Source: an uncultured Collinsella sp. (GTDB taxonomy: Bacteria; Actinomycetota; Coriobacteriia; Coriobacteriales; Coriobacteriaceae). From it: DNA of 64,000 nt. The stretch spans positions 37,910 to 101,909 of the forward strand of contig CABUPE010000003.1 in the NCBI GenBank assembly GCA_902493515.1, read 5' to 3'. Shown piece by piece: positions 19,418 through 27,839 of this stretch (its first letter is position 1; every line of letters begins with the position of its first letter). The notes under the pieces were generated by a model that was given only the letters and a program-made list of their open reading frames with translations, had not been told where the DNA came from and did no database searches. Both the position numbers and the translations under genes were made by a program.

Positions 19418-21994
19418 TTACTTGACCACCAGGTTGACCAGCTTGCCGGGCACGCAGATGGCCTTGACGACCGTCTTGCCCTCGAGCCACTTGGCGACGG
19501 CGGCCTCGGCGGCAGCCTGCATATCCTCATTGAAGGCATCGCGGGCCACGTCGACGCGGCCGCGGACCTTGCCGAGAACCTGTACGACGATCTGCACCGT
19601 GTCCTCGATGGACTCGGCCAGGTCGAACTCGGGCCAGGCGGCGGTGTAGGCGTTGCCCTCGCAGCCGAGGGCCTCGTGCCACAGCTCGTCGGCCCAGAAC
19701 GGGCAGATGGGGGCAAGGACGCTCACGATATCCTTGGCCACGCCGTAGCACAAAGCCTTGTCGCGGGCAGTACCCTCGGTGGCGTTGAGGTAGGCGCTCG
19801 CCGCGTTGACGAGCTCCATGACGGCCGAGATGGCGGTGTTGAACTGGCCGCGATCGAAGTCCTCGGTGCACTTGGCGATGGTGCGGTGACGCTCGCGATA
19901 GAGCTTCATCGCAACCTCGTCGAGCGCGGACTTGTCGAAGGCCACGTTGGCGTCACCGGACTGGACGAGCTGCCAAACGATACGCCAGGCGCGCTTGATG
20001 AAGCGGTTGGCGCCCTCAACGGCCTTGGGATCCCAGTCGAAGTCCTTCTCGGGCGGAGCGATAAACAGGATCGCCAGACGCATGGTGTCGGCACCGTAGG
20101 GCTCGATGACCGAGCTCGGGGGCACGACGTTGCCCTTGGACTTGGACATGGTGTCGCCGTTCTCGTCCTTGACCATGCCCTGGCACAGCAGGTTGGTGAA
20201 GGGCTCGTCCACACTCAGCAGACCCAGGTCGCGCAGTGCCTTGGTAAAGAAGCGGCTGTAGAGCAGGTGCAGAATGGCGTGCTCGATGCCGCCGATGTAG
20301 TTATCGACGGGCATCCAACGGTCGGCGGCCTCGCGGGAGAAGGGCAGCTCGGTGTTGTGCGGATCGGTATAGCGAAGGTAATACCAGCTGGAGCAGGTGA
20401 AGGTGTCCATGGTATCGGTCTCGCGTTTGGCCGGGCGACCGCAGACCGGGCAGGTGGTCTCGTAGAACTCCTTGCACTCGGCGAGGGTTTCGCCGGCGCC
20501 CAGGTCAAGGTTCTCAGGCAGCGTCACTGGCAGCTGATCCTCGGGCACGGGCACGATGCCGCAGTGCTCGCAATGGATAGCCGGGATGGGGTTACCCCAA
20601 TAGCGCTGACGGGAAATGAGCCAGTCGCGCAGGCGGAACTCGACCTTGCGACGACCGCAGCCCATGGCCTCGAGGTCGGCCACGATAGCAGACTCGCCCT
20701 CGGAGTGCTTACCGCCGCGCATGCCGGTGTACTTGCCGGACTGGACCAGCGTGCCCTCGGCAGCGTGGGCGCAATCCCAGTCGACGGTCTCGGCATGGAA
20801 GGTATCGATGGTCTCGCCGCTGGCCTCGACGGCAGCGCGATCGTCATCGTCCAGGATGATCGGCACGATCGGCAGGTCGTACTTGCGGGCAAACTCAAAG
20901 TCGCGCTGGTCGCCACAGGGAACGGCCATGACGGCACCGGTACCGTAGTCGGCAACGACATAATCGGCAACCCACACGGGGACCTTCTCGCCGTTGACGG
21001 GGTTTACCACATAGCGGCCCGTGAAGGCACCGTGCTTCTCGAGGGTGCCCTGGGCACGCTCGACGGCAGAGATATGCTTGGAGTCCTCGACAATCTTGGT
21101 CACGGCCTCCTCGTACTCCGTGCCCTCGACGAGCTCATGCAGGCCGGCGTACTCGGGAGCCAGGACAAAGAAGGAGACGCCAAAAAGGGTATCGGCACGC
21201 GTGGTAAAGACGGTAATCTTGCCCTCATCGCCCTCAATGGGCTCACCATCCTGGTCGCACAGGGTAAAGTCGACCTCGGCGCCCTCGGAGCGACCGATCC
21301 AGTTGGCCTGCATCTGCTTGACGCGCTCGGGCCAGCCGGGGAGCTTCTCCAAGTCGTCGAGCAGCTCCTGAGAGTACTCGGTAATCTTGTAGTACCACTG
21401 CTCAAGGTCGCGCTTCTCGGGCTCGGTGCCGCAGCGCCAGCACTTGCCCTCGGTAACCTGCTCGTTGGCCAGAACGGTCTTACAGGTGGGGCACCAGTTG
21501 ACCGGGTTCTTCTTGCGATAGACCAGGCCCTTTTCCCACATCTTCTCAAAGATCCACTGACCCCAGCGGTAGTAGTCGGGGCTGCAGGTCTTGACCATGC
21601 GATCCAGATCGTAGGAGAAGCCCATGCGCTTCATCGTGGCGAGCGCCTGATCCATGTTCTTATACGTCCAGGCGGCAGCCTGCGTGTTGTGCTTGATGGC
21701 GGCGTTCTCGGCAGGCAGGCCAAAGGCGTCAAAGCCGATGGGGTGCAGCACGTCGTAGCCGCGCATGCGGGCCTGACGGGCCATGGCATCGCCGATGGTA
21801 TAGTTGCGCGCGTGGCCCATGTGCAGGTCGCCCGACGGATACGGGAACATCTCGAGCACGTACTTCTTGGGCTTGCTGTCGTCGGTGTCGACGGCAAAGA
21901 GGTTGGAGTCCTCCCAGGCCTTCATCCACCTGGACTCAATGGCCTGCGCGTCGTAGACAGGGATCTCGTCCTTATGATCTGTGCAATCGCACAT
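19418..21994 (-). CDS. leuS: Leucyl-tRNA synthetase
   Basis: 858 residues from the ATG at 21994, which has AAAGGAG 5 nt upstream. A longer reading to 22120 would run through a large inverted repeat and is rejected. Class I signatures are [16 protein letters not shown] (the HIGH-type motif, HMGH) and MSKSKGNVV (KMSKS-type). A zinc-binding insert has [15 protein letters not shown] and CWRCG. The editing domain lies between. It charges tRNA-Leu. The N-terminus has an unusual CDCTDH stretch. Confidence 0.96.
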   Translation of the reverse strand: MCDCTDHKDEIPVYDAQAIESRWMKAWEDSNLFAVDTDDSKPKKYVLEMFPYPSGDLHMGHARNYTIGDAMARQARMRGYDVLHPIGFDAFGLPAENAAIKHNTQAAAWTYKNMDQALATMKRMGFSYDLDRMVKTCSPDYYRWGQWIFEKMWEKGLVYRKKNPVNWCPTCKTVLANEQVTEGKCWRCGTEPEKRDLEQWYYKITEYSQELLDDLEKLPGWPERVKQMQANWIGRSEGAEVDFTLCDQDGEPIEGDEGKITVFTTRADTLFGVSFFVLAPEYAGLHELVEGTEYEEAVTKIVEDSKHISAVERAQGTLEKHGAFTGRYVVNPVNGEKVPVWVADYVVADYGTGAVMAVPCGDQRDFEFARKYDLPIVPIILDDDDRAAVEASGETIDTFHAETVDWDCAHAAEGTLVQSGKYTGMRGGKHSEGESAIVADLEAMGCGRRKVEFRLRDWLISRQRYWGNPIPAIHCEHCGIVPVPEDQLPVTLPENLDLGAGETLAECKEFYETTCPVCGRPAKRETDTMDTFTCSSWYYLRYTDPHNTELPFSREAADRWMPVDNYIGGIEHAILHLLYSRFFTKALRDLGLLSVDEPFTNLLCQGMVKDENGDTMSKSKGNVVPPSSVIEPYGADTMRLAILFIAPPEKDFDWDPKAVEGANRFIKRAWRIVWQLVQSGDANVAFDKSALDEVAMKLYRERHRTIAKCTEDFDRGQFNTAISAVMELVNAASAYLNATEGTARDKALCYGVAKDIVSVLAPICPFWADELWHEALGCEGNAYTAAWPEFDLAESIEDTVQIVVQVLGKVRGRVDVARDAFNEDMQAAAEAAVAKWLEGKTVVKAICVPGKLVNLVVK

Positions 21995-22020
21995 ATCAGC
22001 TCCTTTGTTATCTCGGTTGG

Positions 22021-22138
22021 GGCGGGGCGTTCTTACCTTTGCTCGCTGCTGCGGACAGTCCTGCTCGCACGAAGAGCACATTAAGTGCTCTTCGGCTCGT
22101 GCGGAACTTGCAGCGAGCAAAGGTAAGAACGCCCCGCC
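22021..22138. repeat. 118-bp nested inverted repeat in the leuS leader
   Basis: Outer arms of 29 bp (22021-22049 and 22110-22138) are perfectly complementary. Inside them, a second repeat pairs 22066-22079 with 22085-22103, with a 5-nt bulge and a 5-nt loop. It lies 27 nt upstream of the leuS start and 70 nt downstream of the methyltransferase stop. No T-run follows, so it is not an ordinary terminator, and no T-box consensus is seen. Confidence 0.85.
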
Positions 22139-22207
22139 ACATCGTTAACTCGCATGATGATAGCAAATCACGAAATACAAGGTGTATGCAACTTGCAACA
22201 AACCGAA

Positions 22208-23557
22208 CTATCGAATACTCCAAGTCAACTGGCTTGAGTTTTTATATCTTGAATACGGGAAGCCTTCGAACAAGTCTTTATTGTTGTCATTGGACTTCGA
22301 CATGTCTTTAAGAATTGACTTGCCTATAGCCTCCCCCAAAGCAATGGGAACAGCGTTGCCGATTTGCCTATATATATCGCTAATATCACCTCGGAAAATC
22401 CAATCATCCGGAAAGCCCTGAATGGCACGATATTCCTCAATTGAAAGAGGGCGATCTTCTGTGGGGTGGCACAAATCGGTAGCAGGCATTGTCGGGCTTG
22501 TGACTAAAGTTGGAGAAGGCCGATCATTCCATATTCTTCTATAAAAACCCGTTTTACCGCCTCCAAGCCGGTACGCTTTCCCCATCGCCTCTTCCTGAAG
22601 CTCCACAGGCAAATTCTTCCAATACTCACCCTCTTTAAGCAACTTAAAATACTTAAGCCTTTTTTCCGGAAACTGAACGTAATGGTGTTCGTCTTTTAAT
22701 CCCCGAACGGCATCTGAAAAAGTCATCCAAGGATTAAGTTGCCACTTGGGGTCATTTGAATTCGTGGGGGTCAGCCAATCACAGATTGAGCCGTCTCGTT
22801 TAGCAATCAAGACAACTCTCTCCCTAATTTGAGGAGCCCCAAAATTCGCAGCATTATACAAATTGAAGCTCACGCCATAGCCCATTGATTCAAGTTTGTT
22901 CAGAACCGTTTTCATAGCGCCGCCGTGTACGGACTTTCCGCCGGCTTCCAAAGGATAAGCCGTAGACAAAAGTCCCCTGACATTTTCGATTACCAAGTAC
23001 TTCGGTCGGAGATGATCAGCAAGATCCAGATATTTTAGGAATACGTTGCCTCTAATGTCATCGAAAGCGCGACGCGCTCCAGCTGTAGAAAATGCTTGGC
23101 AAGGAGGCCCGCCAAACATTACATCTATACCCCTTTTGGGGCTAATGCCCGAATAATCAAATACCCGATCGGGAGTAACCTTATTAATATCTCCTAACAA
23201 ACCAACATTAGGCCGATTGGACGCAATAGTCATTCGACACTTCGTGTCATTTTCACAGAAAAGACTGGACGAAATACCGGCCCTCTCCATACCATAATCC
23301 AAGCCAAGCGCCCCAGAAAAAAAAGAAACCGCAGTTAATGCCGAATCAACTACTTCAGTAGCGCGATGGTCTGCGGGAGCGAAGCATAGATTTTTTTTCC
23401 TCATAAAACTGATTATATCGTTCTCTCTATAGACCCTACGCTTACCAACAAGCGCATAATTGAGATCTCCGTTACGAGATAGTCTTGTAACAGTCTGAGA
23501 TGTCACCCCAAGACGGCTCGCAACTTCCGCGGAAGACAGTATCGCCTCATTTTCCAA
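22208..23557 (-). CDS. DNA (cytosine-5)-methyltransferase with N-terminal HTH (type II R-M)
   Basis: 449 residues from a TTG at 23557, supported by GGAG 6 nt upstream. Residues 7-52 form a MerR/excisionase-type helix-turn-helix (SAEVASRLGVTSQTVTRLS, then a VGKRRVYREND wing). The catalytic domain follows: motif I AVSFFSGALGLDYGM (about 76-90), motif IV GGPPCQAFS with catalytic C153, motif VI ENVRG, motif VIII QIRERV and motif X QIGNAVP. It methylates C5 of cytosine and should protect DNA from the divergent endonuclease. The HTH may also make it the regulator of the pair. The gene is AT-richer than its neighbours, consistent with transfer. Confidence 0.9.
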   Translation of the reverse strand: MENEAILSSAEVASRLGVTSQTVTRLSRNGDLNYALVGKRRVYRENDIISFMRKKNLCFAPADHRATEVVDSALTAVSFFSGALGLDYGMERAGISSSLFCENDTKCRMTIASNRPNVGLLGDINKVTPDRVFDYSGISPKRGIDVMFGGPPCQAFSTAGARRAFDDIRGNVFLKYLDLADHLRPKYLVIENVRGLLSTAYPLEAGGKSVHGGAMKTVLNKLESMGYGVSFNLYNAANFGAPQIRERVVLIAKRDGSICDWLTPTNSNDPKWQLNPWMTFSDAVRGLKDEHHYVQFPEKRLKYFKLLKEGEYWKNLPVELQEEAMGKAYRLGGGKTGFYRRIWNDRPSPTLVTSPTMPATDLCHPTEDRPLSIEEYRAIQGFPDDWIFRGDISDIYRQIGNAVPIALGEAIGKSILKDMSKSNDNNKDLFEGFPYSRYKNSSQLTWSIR

Positions 23558-23603
23558 AATGGACTCCAGTAATTAAGTAATTGAACATTTTTTAGTCCAT
23601 TTT
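23556..23603. promoter_or_regulatory. Inverted repeat in the R-M divergent promoter region
   Basis: AAAATGGACT at 23556-23565 is repeated inverted as AGTCCATTTT at 23594-23603. It covers the methyltransferase start and ribosome site and lies between the divergent genes. It is a candidate operator for the methyltransferase HTH or an RNA hairpin. Confidence 0.5.
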
Positions 23604-23668
23604 AATTCAAAGATACGCTTGTGTATAGGTTTTATCTAGTTGAAAATCAACACAAAGGAGGCACGACC

Positions 23669-24532
23669 ATGGCTAAAAACGCAAAACGTGAAGATGTCAA
23701 AAAGAAATTATCGGAATCACTGAATTACTGCAACTCGCATCACATTCCGGCACAAGAACTCTTTGAATCCATCGCGGACCGAACAATTAACAACGAAACC
23801 TGTCGCTATGACGCCGATGAAAGAAAAAGGGAAATGAAGTCGCTATTTCCCATTCTTCTCCAAGCCGAAACCTCAGCAATGATTCCCTCGATTCCAATGA
23901 AGCCAGATATACTCGAATTAGACTCGAAAGCATTTTTGGAACTTTGGCTAAACAAATGGATTTCAAAATTTCTTTCGGGATGGCAGTCGCTTCCAAGTGA
24001 ATATGTCGCGAATCCCAAAAAGACGGTTACCGATGAAGCACTGATACATATGGTAATGGATGCAAAACACGCAGGATCAAAAGAGCGCGCTTACGAGTGG
24101 GCGGCGCACCACAATTTATTCATGAGTGCTGAAAATATAGGTGGCAACCTATTGGAGGAGTACATATATTCAAAAATTAAGCCATATGGATGGATTTGGT
24201 GCAGAGGGAAGATTCTCACGGCAATCGACTTTTGCAACGATGAATGCACTGCCATGTTTCAGGTAAAAAACAAAACGAATACTGAAAATAGTTCAGGAAA
24301 GGGTTTCAGGGAATCCTGCGGCGCAAAAGCATGGAATCGAATGAAGGCGGAGCGTCGTAACGGAAAGATTGAAACGTATTGGCCAAAGTTGATTGAAATT
24401 GTTCGAGAGGGCAGTACGGTAGATAGACCTGTTCCGAATGAACTCGTCACCGAAGCAGACTATTTGGATTTTGTTTCAAACACGGTCAGAAACAATCCTT
24501 ATCTGATTAGCGAAAGAGAAGGAGACCTATAA
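23669..24532 (+). CDS. Type II restriction endonuclease, SinI/Eco47-like
   Basis: 287 residues from the ATG at 23669, preceded by AAAGGAGG with 7-nt spacing. It is divergent from the C5 methyltransferase. The middle contains GGNLLEEYIYSKIKPYGW, then TAIDFCNDECTAMFQVKNK, which fits a PD-(D/E)xK-type core with D..(13)..Q-x-K, followed by NTENSSGKGFRE. This arrangement resembles endonucleases of the SinI/Eco47II type that cut GGNCC-like sites. The family and cut site are inferences; only the pairing with the methyltransferase and the nuclease-like core are visible. Base composition is AT-rich. Confidence 0.7.
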   Translation: MAKNAKREDVKKKLSESLNYCNSHHIPAQELFESIADRTINNETCRYDADERKREMKSLFPILLQAETSAMIPSIPMKPDILELDSKAFLELWLNKWISKFLSGWQSLPSEYVANPKKTVTDEALIHMVMDAKHAGSKERAYEWAAHHNLFMSAENIGGNLLEEYIYSKIKPYGWIWCRGKILTAIDFCNDECTAMFQVKNKTNTENSSGKGFRESCGAKAWNRMKAERRNGKIETYWPKLIEIVREGSTVDRPVPNELVTEADYLDFVSNTVRNNPYLISEREGDL

Positions 24533-24533
24533 C

Positions 24534-24573
24534 AAAATGGGATCGCAATCCAACAGACACGCGACCCCATTTT
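24534..24573. terminator. Bidirectional terminator between R-M and guaB
   Basis: AAAATGGGATCGC pairs with GCGACCCCATTTT (one mismatch) around a 14-nt loop. The A4 and T4 ends serve both the plus-strand endonuclease gene and the minus-strand guaB. Confidence 0.75.
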
Positions 24574-24591
24574 CATCAAATTATTTAGTAA

Positions 24592-26103
24592 CTAGCGATA
24601 ACTTACGGACTGTTGCGAATCTTTCACGACTACGTCGTGAGCGCCGCCTTCGACGATGGAGGTGGAGCTGACCAGCGTTAGGCGTGCCTTTTCCTGGAGC
24701 TCGGGGATCGAGAGGGCACCGCAGTTGCACATCGTGGACTTGACCTTGTAGAGCGTGCCGCCTACGCCGTCCTTGAGGGAACCGGCATAGGGAACGTAGG
24801 AGTCAACGCCCTCGACGAAGCTGAGCTTCGCGGCGCCGCCCAGGTCGTAGCGCTGCCAGTTGCGGGCACGCGCAGAACCCTCGCCCCAGTACTCCTTCAT
24901 GTACTGGCCATTGACATTGACGCGCTCGGTCGGGCTCTCGTCGAAGCGGGCGAAGTAGCGACCCAGCATCATAAAGTCGGCACCCATGGCAAGGGCGAGC
25001 GTCATGTGGTAGTCGTAGACGATACCGCCGTCGGAGCACACGGGCACGTAGACGCCGGTCTCCTCGTAGTACTCGTCGCGAGCGCGGCAGACGTCGATCA
25101 GCGCGGTAGCCTGGCCACGCCCGATGCCCTTGGTCTCGCGGGTGATGCAGATGGAACCGCCGCCGATACCGACCTTAATGAAGTCGGCACCGCAGTCGGC
25201 CAGGAAGCGGAAGCCCTCGGCGTCGACAACGTTACCGGCGCCGACCTTGACGTCCTCGCCGTAGTTGGCGCGGATCCACTCGATGGTGCGCTTCTGCCAC
25301 TCGCTGAAGCCCTCGGAGGAGTCGATGCACAGAACGTCAGCGCCGGCCTCGATGAGCAGCGGCACGCGCTCGGCATAGTCGCGGGTGTTGATACCGGCGC
25401 CGACCATGTAGCGCTTGTCGTTATCGAGCAGCTCGTTGGGGTTAGTCTTGTGGCTGTCGTAATCCTTGCGGAAGACAATGCCCATGAGGTGATCGTTGTC
25501 GTCGACGATTGGCAGAGCGTTGAGCTTGTTGTCCCAGATGACGTCGTTGGCAACCTTAAGGCTGATGTTCTTGTCGCCCACGATGAGCTGCTCACGCGGG
25601 GTCATGAACTCGGAGACCTTCGTCTGGTGGTCATCGCGACTGGGACGATAGTCACGGCTGGTGACGATGCCCAGGAGCTTACCCTTGGGAGTGCCGTCGT
25701 CGGTGACCGGCATAGTGGAGTGACCGGTCTTCTCCTTGAGCTCGATGACCTGCTCCATGGTCATGTCGGGGGTCAGGGTGGAATCGGACTGAACGAAGCC
25801 GGCCTTGTGATCCTTGACGGCCTTGACCATAGCGGCCTCGGACTCGGCGCTCTGGGAACCGTAAATGAAGGACAGGCCACCCTCGGTAGCGAGCGCGACA
25901 CCCATGTCGACGCCCGAGACGGACTGCATGATAGCGGAAACCATGGGGATGTTCAGGGTGATTGCCGGCTTCTCACCGCGCTTAAAGCGGGTCAGCGGCG
26001 TCTTAAGAGAGACGTTGTTGGGGATGCACTGCGAGGACGAGTAACCAGGGACCAGCAGATACTCCGAAAACGTGTGGGACTCACCGGGAAAGAACGTAGC
26101 CAT
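24592..26103 (-). CDS. guaB: Inosine-5'-monophosphate dehydrogenase
   Basis: 503 residues. AAGGAG lies 4 nt before the ATG. The TIM-barrel is interrupted by two CBS domains (about residues 95-215: [20 protein letters not shown] and [15 protein letters not shown]). Catalytic-loop motif [18 protein letters not shown] carries the active Cys, and [21 protein letters not shown] matches the IMP-phosphate site. It oxidises IMP to XMP, the first committed step to GTP. Confidence 0.96.
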   Translation of the reverse strand: MATFFPGESHTFSEYLLVPGYSSSQCIPNNVSLKTPLTRFKRGEKPAITLNIPMVSAIMQSVSGVDMGVALATEGGLSFIYGSQSAESEAAMVKAVKDHKAGFVQSDSTLTPDMTMEQVIELKEKTGHSTMPVTDDGTPKGKLLGIVTSRDYRPSRDDHQTKVSEFMTPREQLIVGDKNISLKVANDVIWDNKLNALPIVDDNDHLMGIVFRKDYDSHKTNPNELLDNDKRYMVGAGINTRDYAERVPLLIEAGADVLCIDSSEGFSEWQKRTIEWIRANYGEDVKVGAGNVVDAEGFRFLADCGADFIKVGIGGGSICITRETKGIGRGQATALIDVCRARDEYYEETGVYVPVCSDGGIVYDYHMTLALAMGADFMMLGRYFARFDESPTERVNVNGQYMKEYWGEGSARARNWQRYDLGGAAKLSFVEGVDSYVPYAGSLKDGVGGTLYKVKSTMCNCGALSIPELQEKARLTLVSSTSIVEGGAHDVVVKDSQQSVSYR

Positions 26104-26296
26104 GTTTCTCCTTTTTCCATGCGACCGGTCGGCTGCAGGCCTCGTAGGACCCAGCCCAACCTTGGGCGCCCAATACTGGGGAAGTATCTTAACGCACTTT
26201 GACTGCTACAATGCATGATTTAAGAAGAGCACACGAGGGTTTGACGCAGGCTTTGCGTTTGCCCAGCAAACACTTTAGCGGGGAGACGTGGAGCGT

Positions 26297-26641
26297 ATGG
26301 AGTACAAGACGACGGCAAAGTTGGTCATTCAAGCGTGCGACAAAGATCTGCCGGGCGTGTTCGGCCACGGCTGCGTCTTACTGCTGCAAGGTATCGCCCG
26401 CGAGCGCTCGCTCAACCGTGCCGCAAAGAGCATGGGCATGGCGTATTCCAAGGCCTGGCGCATTGTGAACGAAGCCGAAGGTCAGCTGGGCTGCAAACTC
26501 ATCGAGCGCGACGGCGCCCGCGGATCCACCCTCACGCCGGCCGGCGAGCGAGCCATCGAAGTCTACGAGGAGCTGCAGGGCGACATCAACAACGTCATCG
26601 CCACCAAAGCCAACGCCCTCATCGCCAGCATCAAAGAGTAG
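26297..26641 (+). CDS. ModE-type winged-helix transcriptional regulator (LysR-like HTH)
   Basis: 114 residues from the ATG at 26297; a GTG at 26288 is an alternative start. The single wHTH domain is typical of ModE N-termini: GVLLLQGIARERSLNRAAKSMGMAYSKAWRIV (key residues: SLNRAAK, YSKAW), then LIERDGARGSTLTPAGERAI. No molybdate-binding (MOP) domain follows. Genes for molybdate transport are not seen nearby, so its target is unknown. It is divergent from guaB. Confidence 0.85.
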   Translation: MEYKTTAKLVIQACDKDLPGVFGHGCVLLLQGIARERSLNRAAKSMGMAYSKAWRIVNEAEGQLGCKLIERDGARGSTLTPAGERAIEVYEELQGDINNVIATKANALIASIKE

Positions 26642-26681
26642 CCAATTTGGGACGGGGCTTTTTAGCCGGTCGATCACCATA

Positions 26682-26759
26682 GATGATTATTCTGGGACGG
26701 GGATTAAAAAATCATTGTGTACCTAATGATTTTTTAATCCCCGTCCCAGAATAATCATC
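26682..26759. repeat. 35-bp perfect inverted repeat (78-bp hairpin)
   Basis: Arms 26682-26716 and 26725-26759 are fully complementary, with an 8-bp loop GTGTACCT. Each arm carries TGGGACGGGGATTAAAAAAT. It fills the gap between the ModE-like gene (plus) and the PLP-fold gene (minus), which converge, so it may be a bidirectional terminator. The unit GGGACGGGG also occurs once more at 26649-26657, hinting at a mobile or repetitive intergenic element. Confidence 0.85.
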
Positions 26760-27744
26760 GAAGGGCGTTGTCTAGGGTTGACGCTACAACCAGTGGGTTG
26801 TCGGTGCCGGCGAAGAGACGGATGGTGCTCCCCTGCTTGCCACGAGGGGCTGAAAGACGCGTCGTTGCGCCGCCGGCAGGCGATGTGCGAAACTCCCCCG
26901 GCAATGCGTCGAACAGCTCTCCCGCGCTACGCTCGATAAGGTCAAATTCAACTGCCGGGCCAAAACCATGCTCGAGGATTCCCGTTGCAACCGCATGGTC
27001 GGGATGCGAGCTCAGTCCGGGAAAGCGCACGTTGCGCACCATCTCGTTGGCGGCCAGATACTCGGCCAGCGCACGTGCGCGGTCGAAATGTGCCTGCATG
27101 CGGACATCGAGCGAGTCCAGCCCGCGATCCAGCACAGCGGCCTCGTCAGCAGGCAAATCAAGCTTGGCCAAGCCACAGCCCTCAAGCAGGGCATGCGCGC
27201 ACTCGGCAGCGGCATCCACACGATGGCGCTTGAGCTGCGAGCGCGCCACCGAAGCGGCAACGAGCTTGCGCGGTGCCTTACCAGCACACACGCGGTCGAG
27301 TGCCTCGAGCGACAGCACAGCACCCAAGCGCAACGGATCGCACCCAAAGACACCAGCCACAGTATTATCCACCACGAGCAGCGCATGCGTCTCGCGAGCC
27401 GTGCGGCCCAAAGCGCGAAGGTCGGGCACACGCAGGCCAAACCCACCGATTGAGTTCACAAACCACCACAGGTGCGGCCCCTCGGCATCAAACGAAGCAT
27501 CATAACCCTCGGACGCGGCAGCAAACGCATCGACGGACGGTGAGCCCACCAGCACAACATCGCAGCCATCAAAGCCGCGCGCAAACGCTTCAGCAAAGTC
27601 ATCCGCAAAGACCACCAGGCGGTCACCGGGACGCACGATACCCAGCAGCGACAGAGCCGTCGGCACATGCGGGGCCGCAACAAGACGCGCCTCACGTGCG
27701 CTGGCCCTCAAAGTCCAAGCTTCTTCAATCTTCTGTACGCCCAT
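26755..27744 (-). CDS. Degenerate Cys/Met-metabolism PLP-fold protein (catalytic Lys replaced)
   Basis: 329 residues from the ATG at 27744. The region LLVVDNTVAGVFGCDPLRLGA aligns without gaps to the VDNTF...NPLxLGAD stretch of cystathionine gamma-synthase-type enzymes, and GLDSLDVRMQAH matches their C-terminal domain. At the position of the Schiff-base lysine in the S-x-T-K motif the protein has R151, within SLEALDRVC. It is also shorter than the usual 380-400 residues and lacks the Y-x-R phosphate-binding part. A classical PLP reaction is therefore unlikely. It lies downstream of scrB and starts 17 nt after its terminator. Confidence 0.65.
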   Translation of the reverse strand: MGVQKIEEAWTLRASAREARLVAAPHVPTALSLLGIVRPGDRLVVFADDFAEAFARGFDGCDVVLVGSPSVDAFAAASEGYDASFDAEGPHLWWFVNSIGGFGLRVPDLRALGRTARETHALLVVDNTVAGVFGCDPLRLGAVLSLEALDRVCAGKAPRKLVAASVARSQLKRHRVDAAAECAHALLEGCGLAKLDLPADEAAVLDRGLDSLDVRMQAHFDRARALAEYLAANEMVRNVRFPGLSSHPDHAVATGILEHGFGPAVEFDLIERSAGELFDALPGEFRTSPAGGATTRLSAPRGKQGSTIRLFAGTDNPLVVASTLDNALR

Positions 27745-27760
27745 ACGGCACCGCCCCTTC

Positions 27761-27801
27761 AAAACAAAAACCCACGATGCGGGTGTTCCCCGCATCGTGG
27801 G
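27761..27801 (-). terminator. Intrinsic terminator of the sucrose operon
   Basis: On the minus strand CCCACGATGCGGG pairs perfectly with CCCGCATCGTGGG and is followed by TTTTTGTTTT. The distal end lies only 17 nt upstream of the next gene's ATG. Confidence 0.9.
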
Positions 27802-27839
27802 CAACGGCTGCAGTATAGCGCCGATATGCGACGACTCGC

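Noticed and set aside
14739..22084. Very long plus-strand open frames opposite infB, nusA and leuS (up to about 890 codons)
   Set aside because: They are antisense shadows in GC-rich DNA. They lack recognisable domains and ribosome sites, and the minus-strand genes are certain.
22000..22200. T-box riboswitch for leuS
   Set aside because: The region has a strong inverted repeat but no T-box sequence or specifier loop, and no terminator follows.
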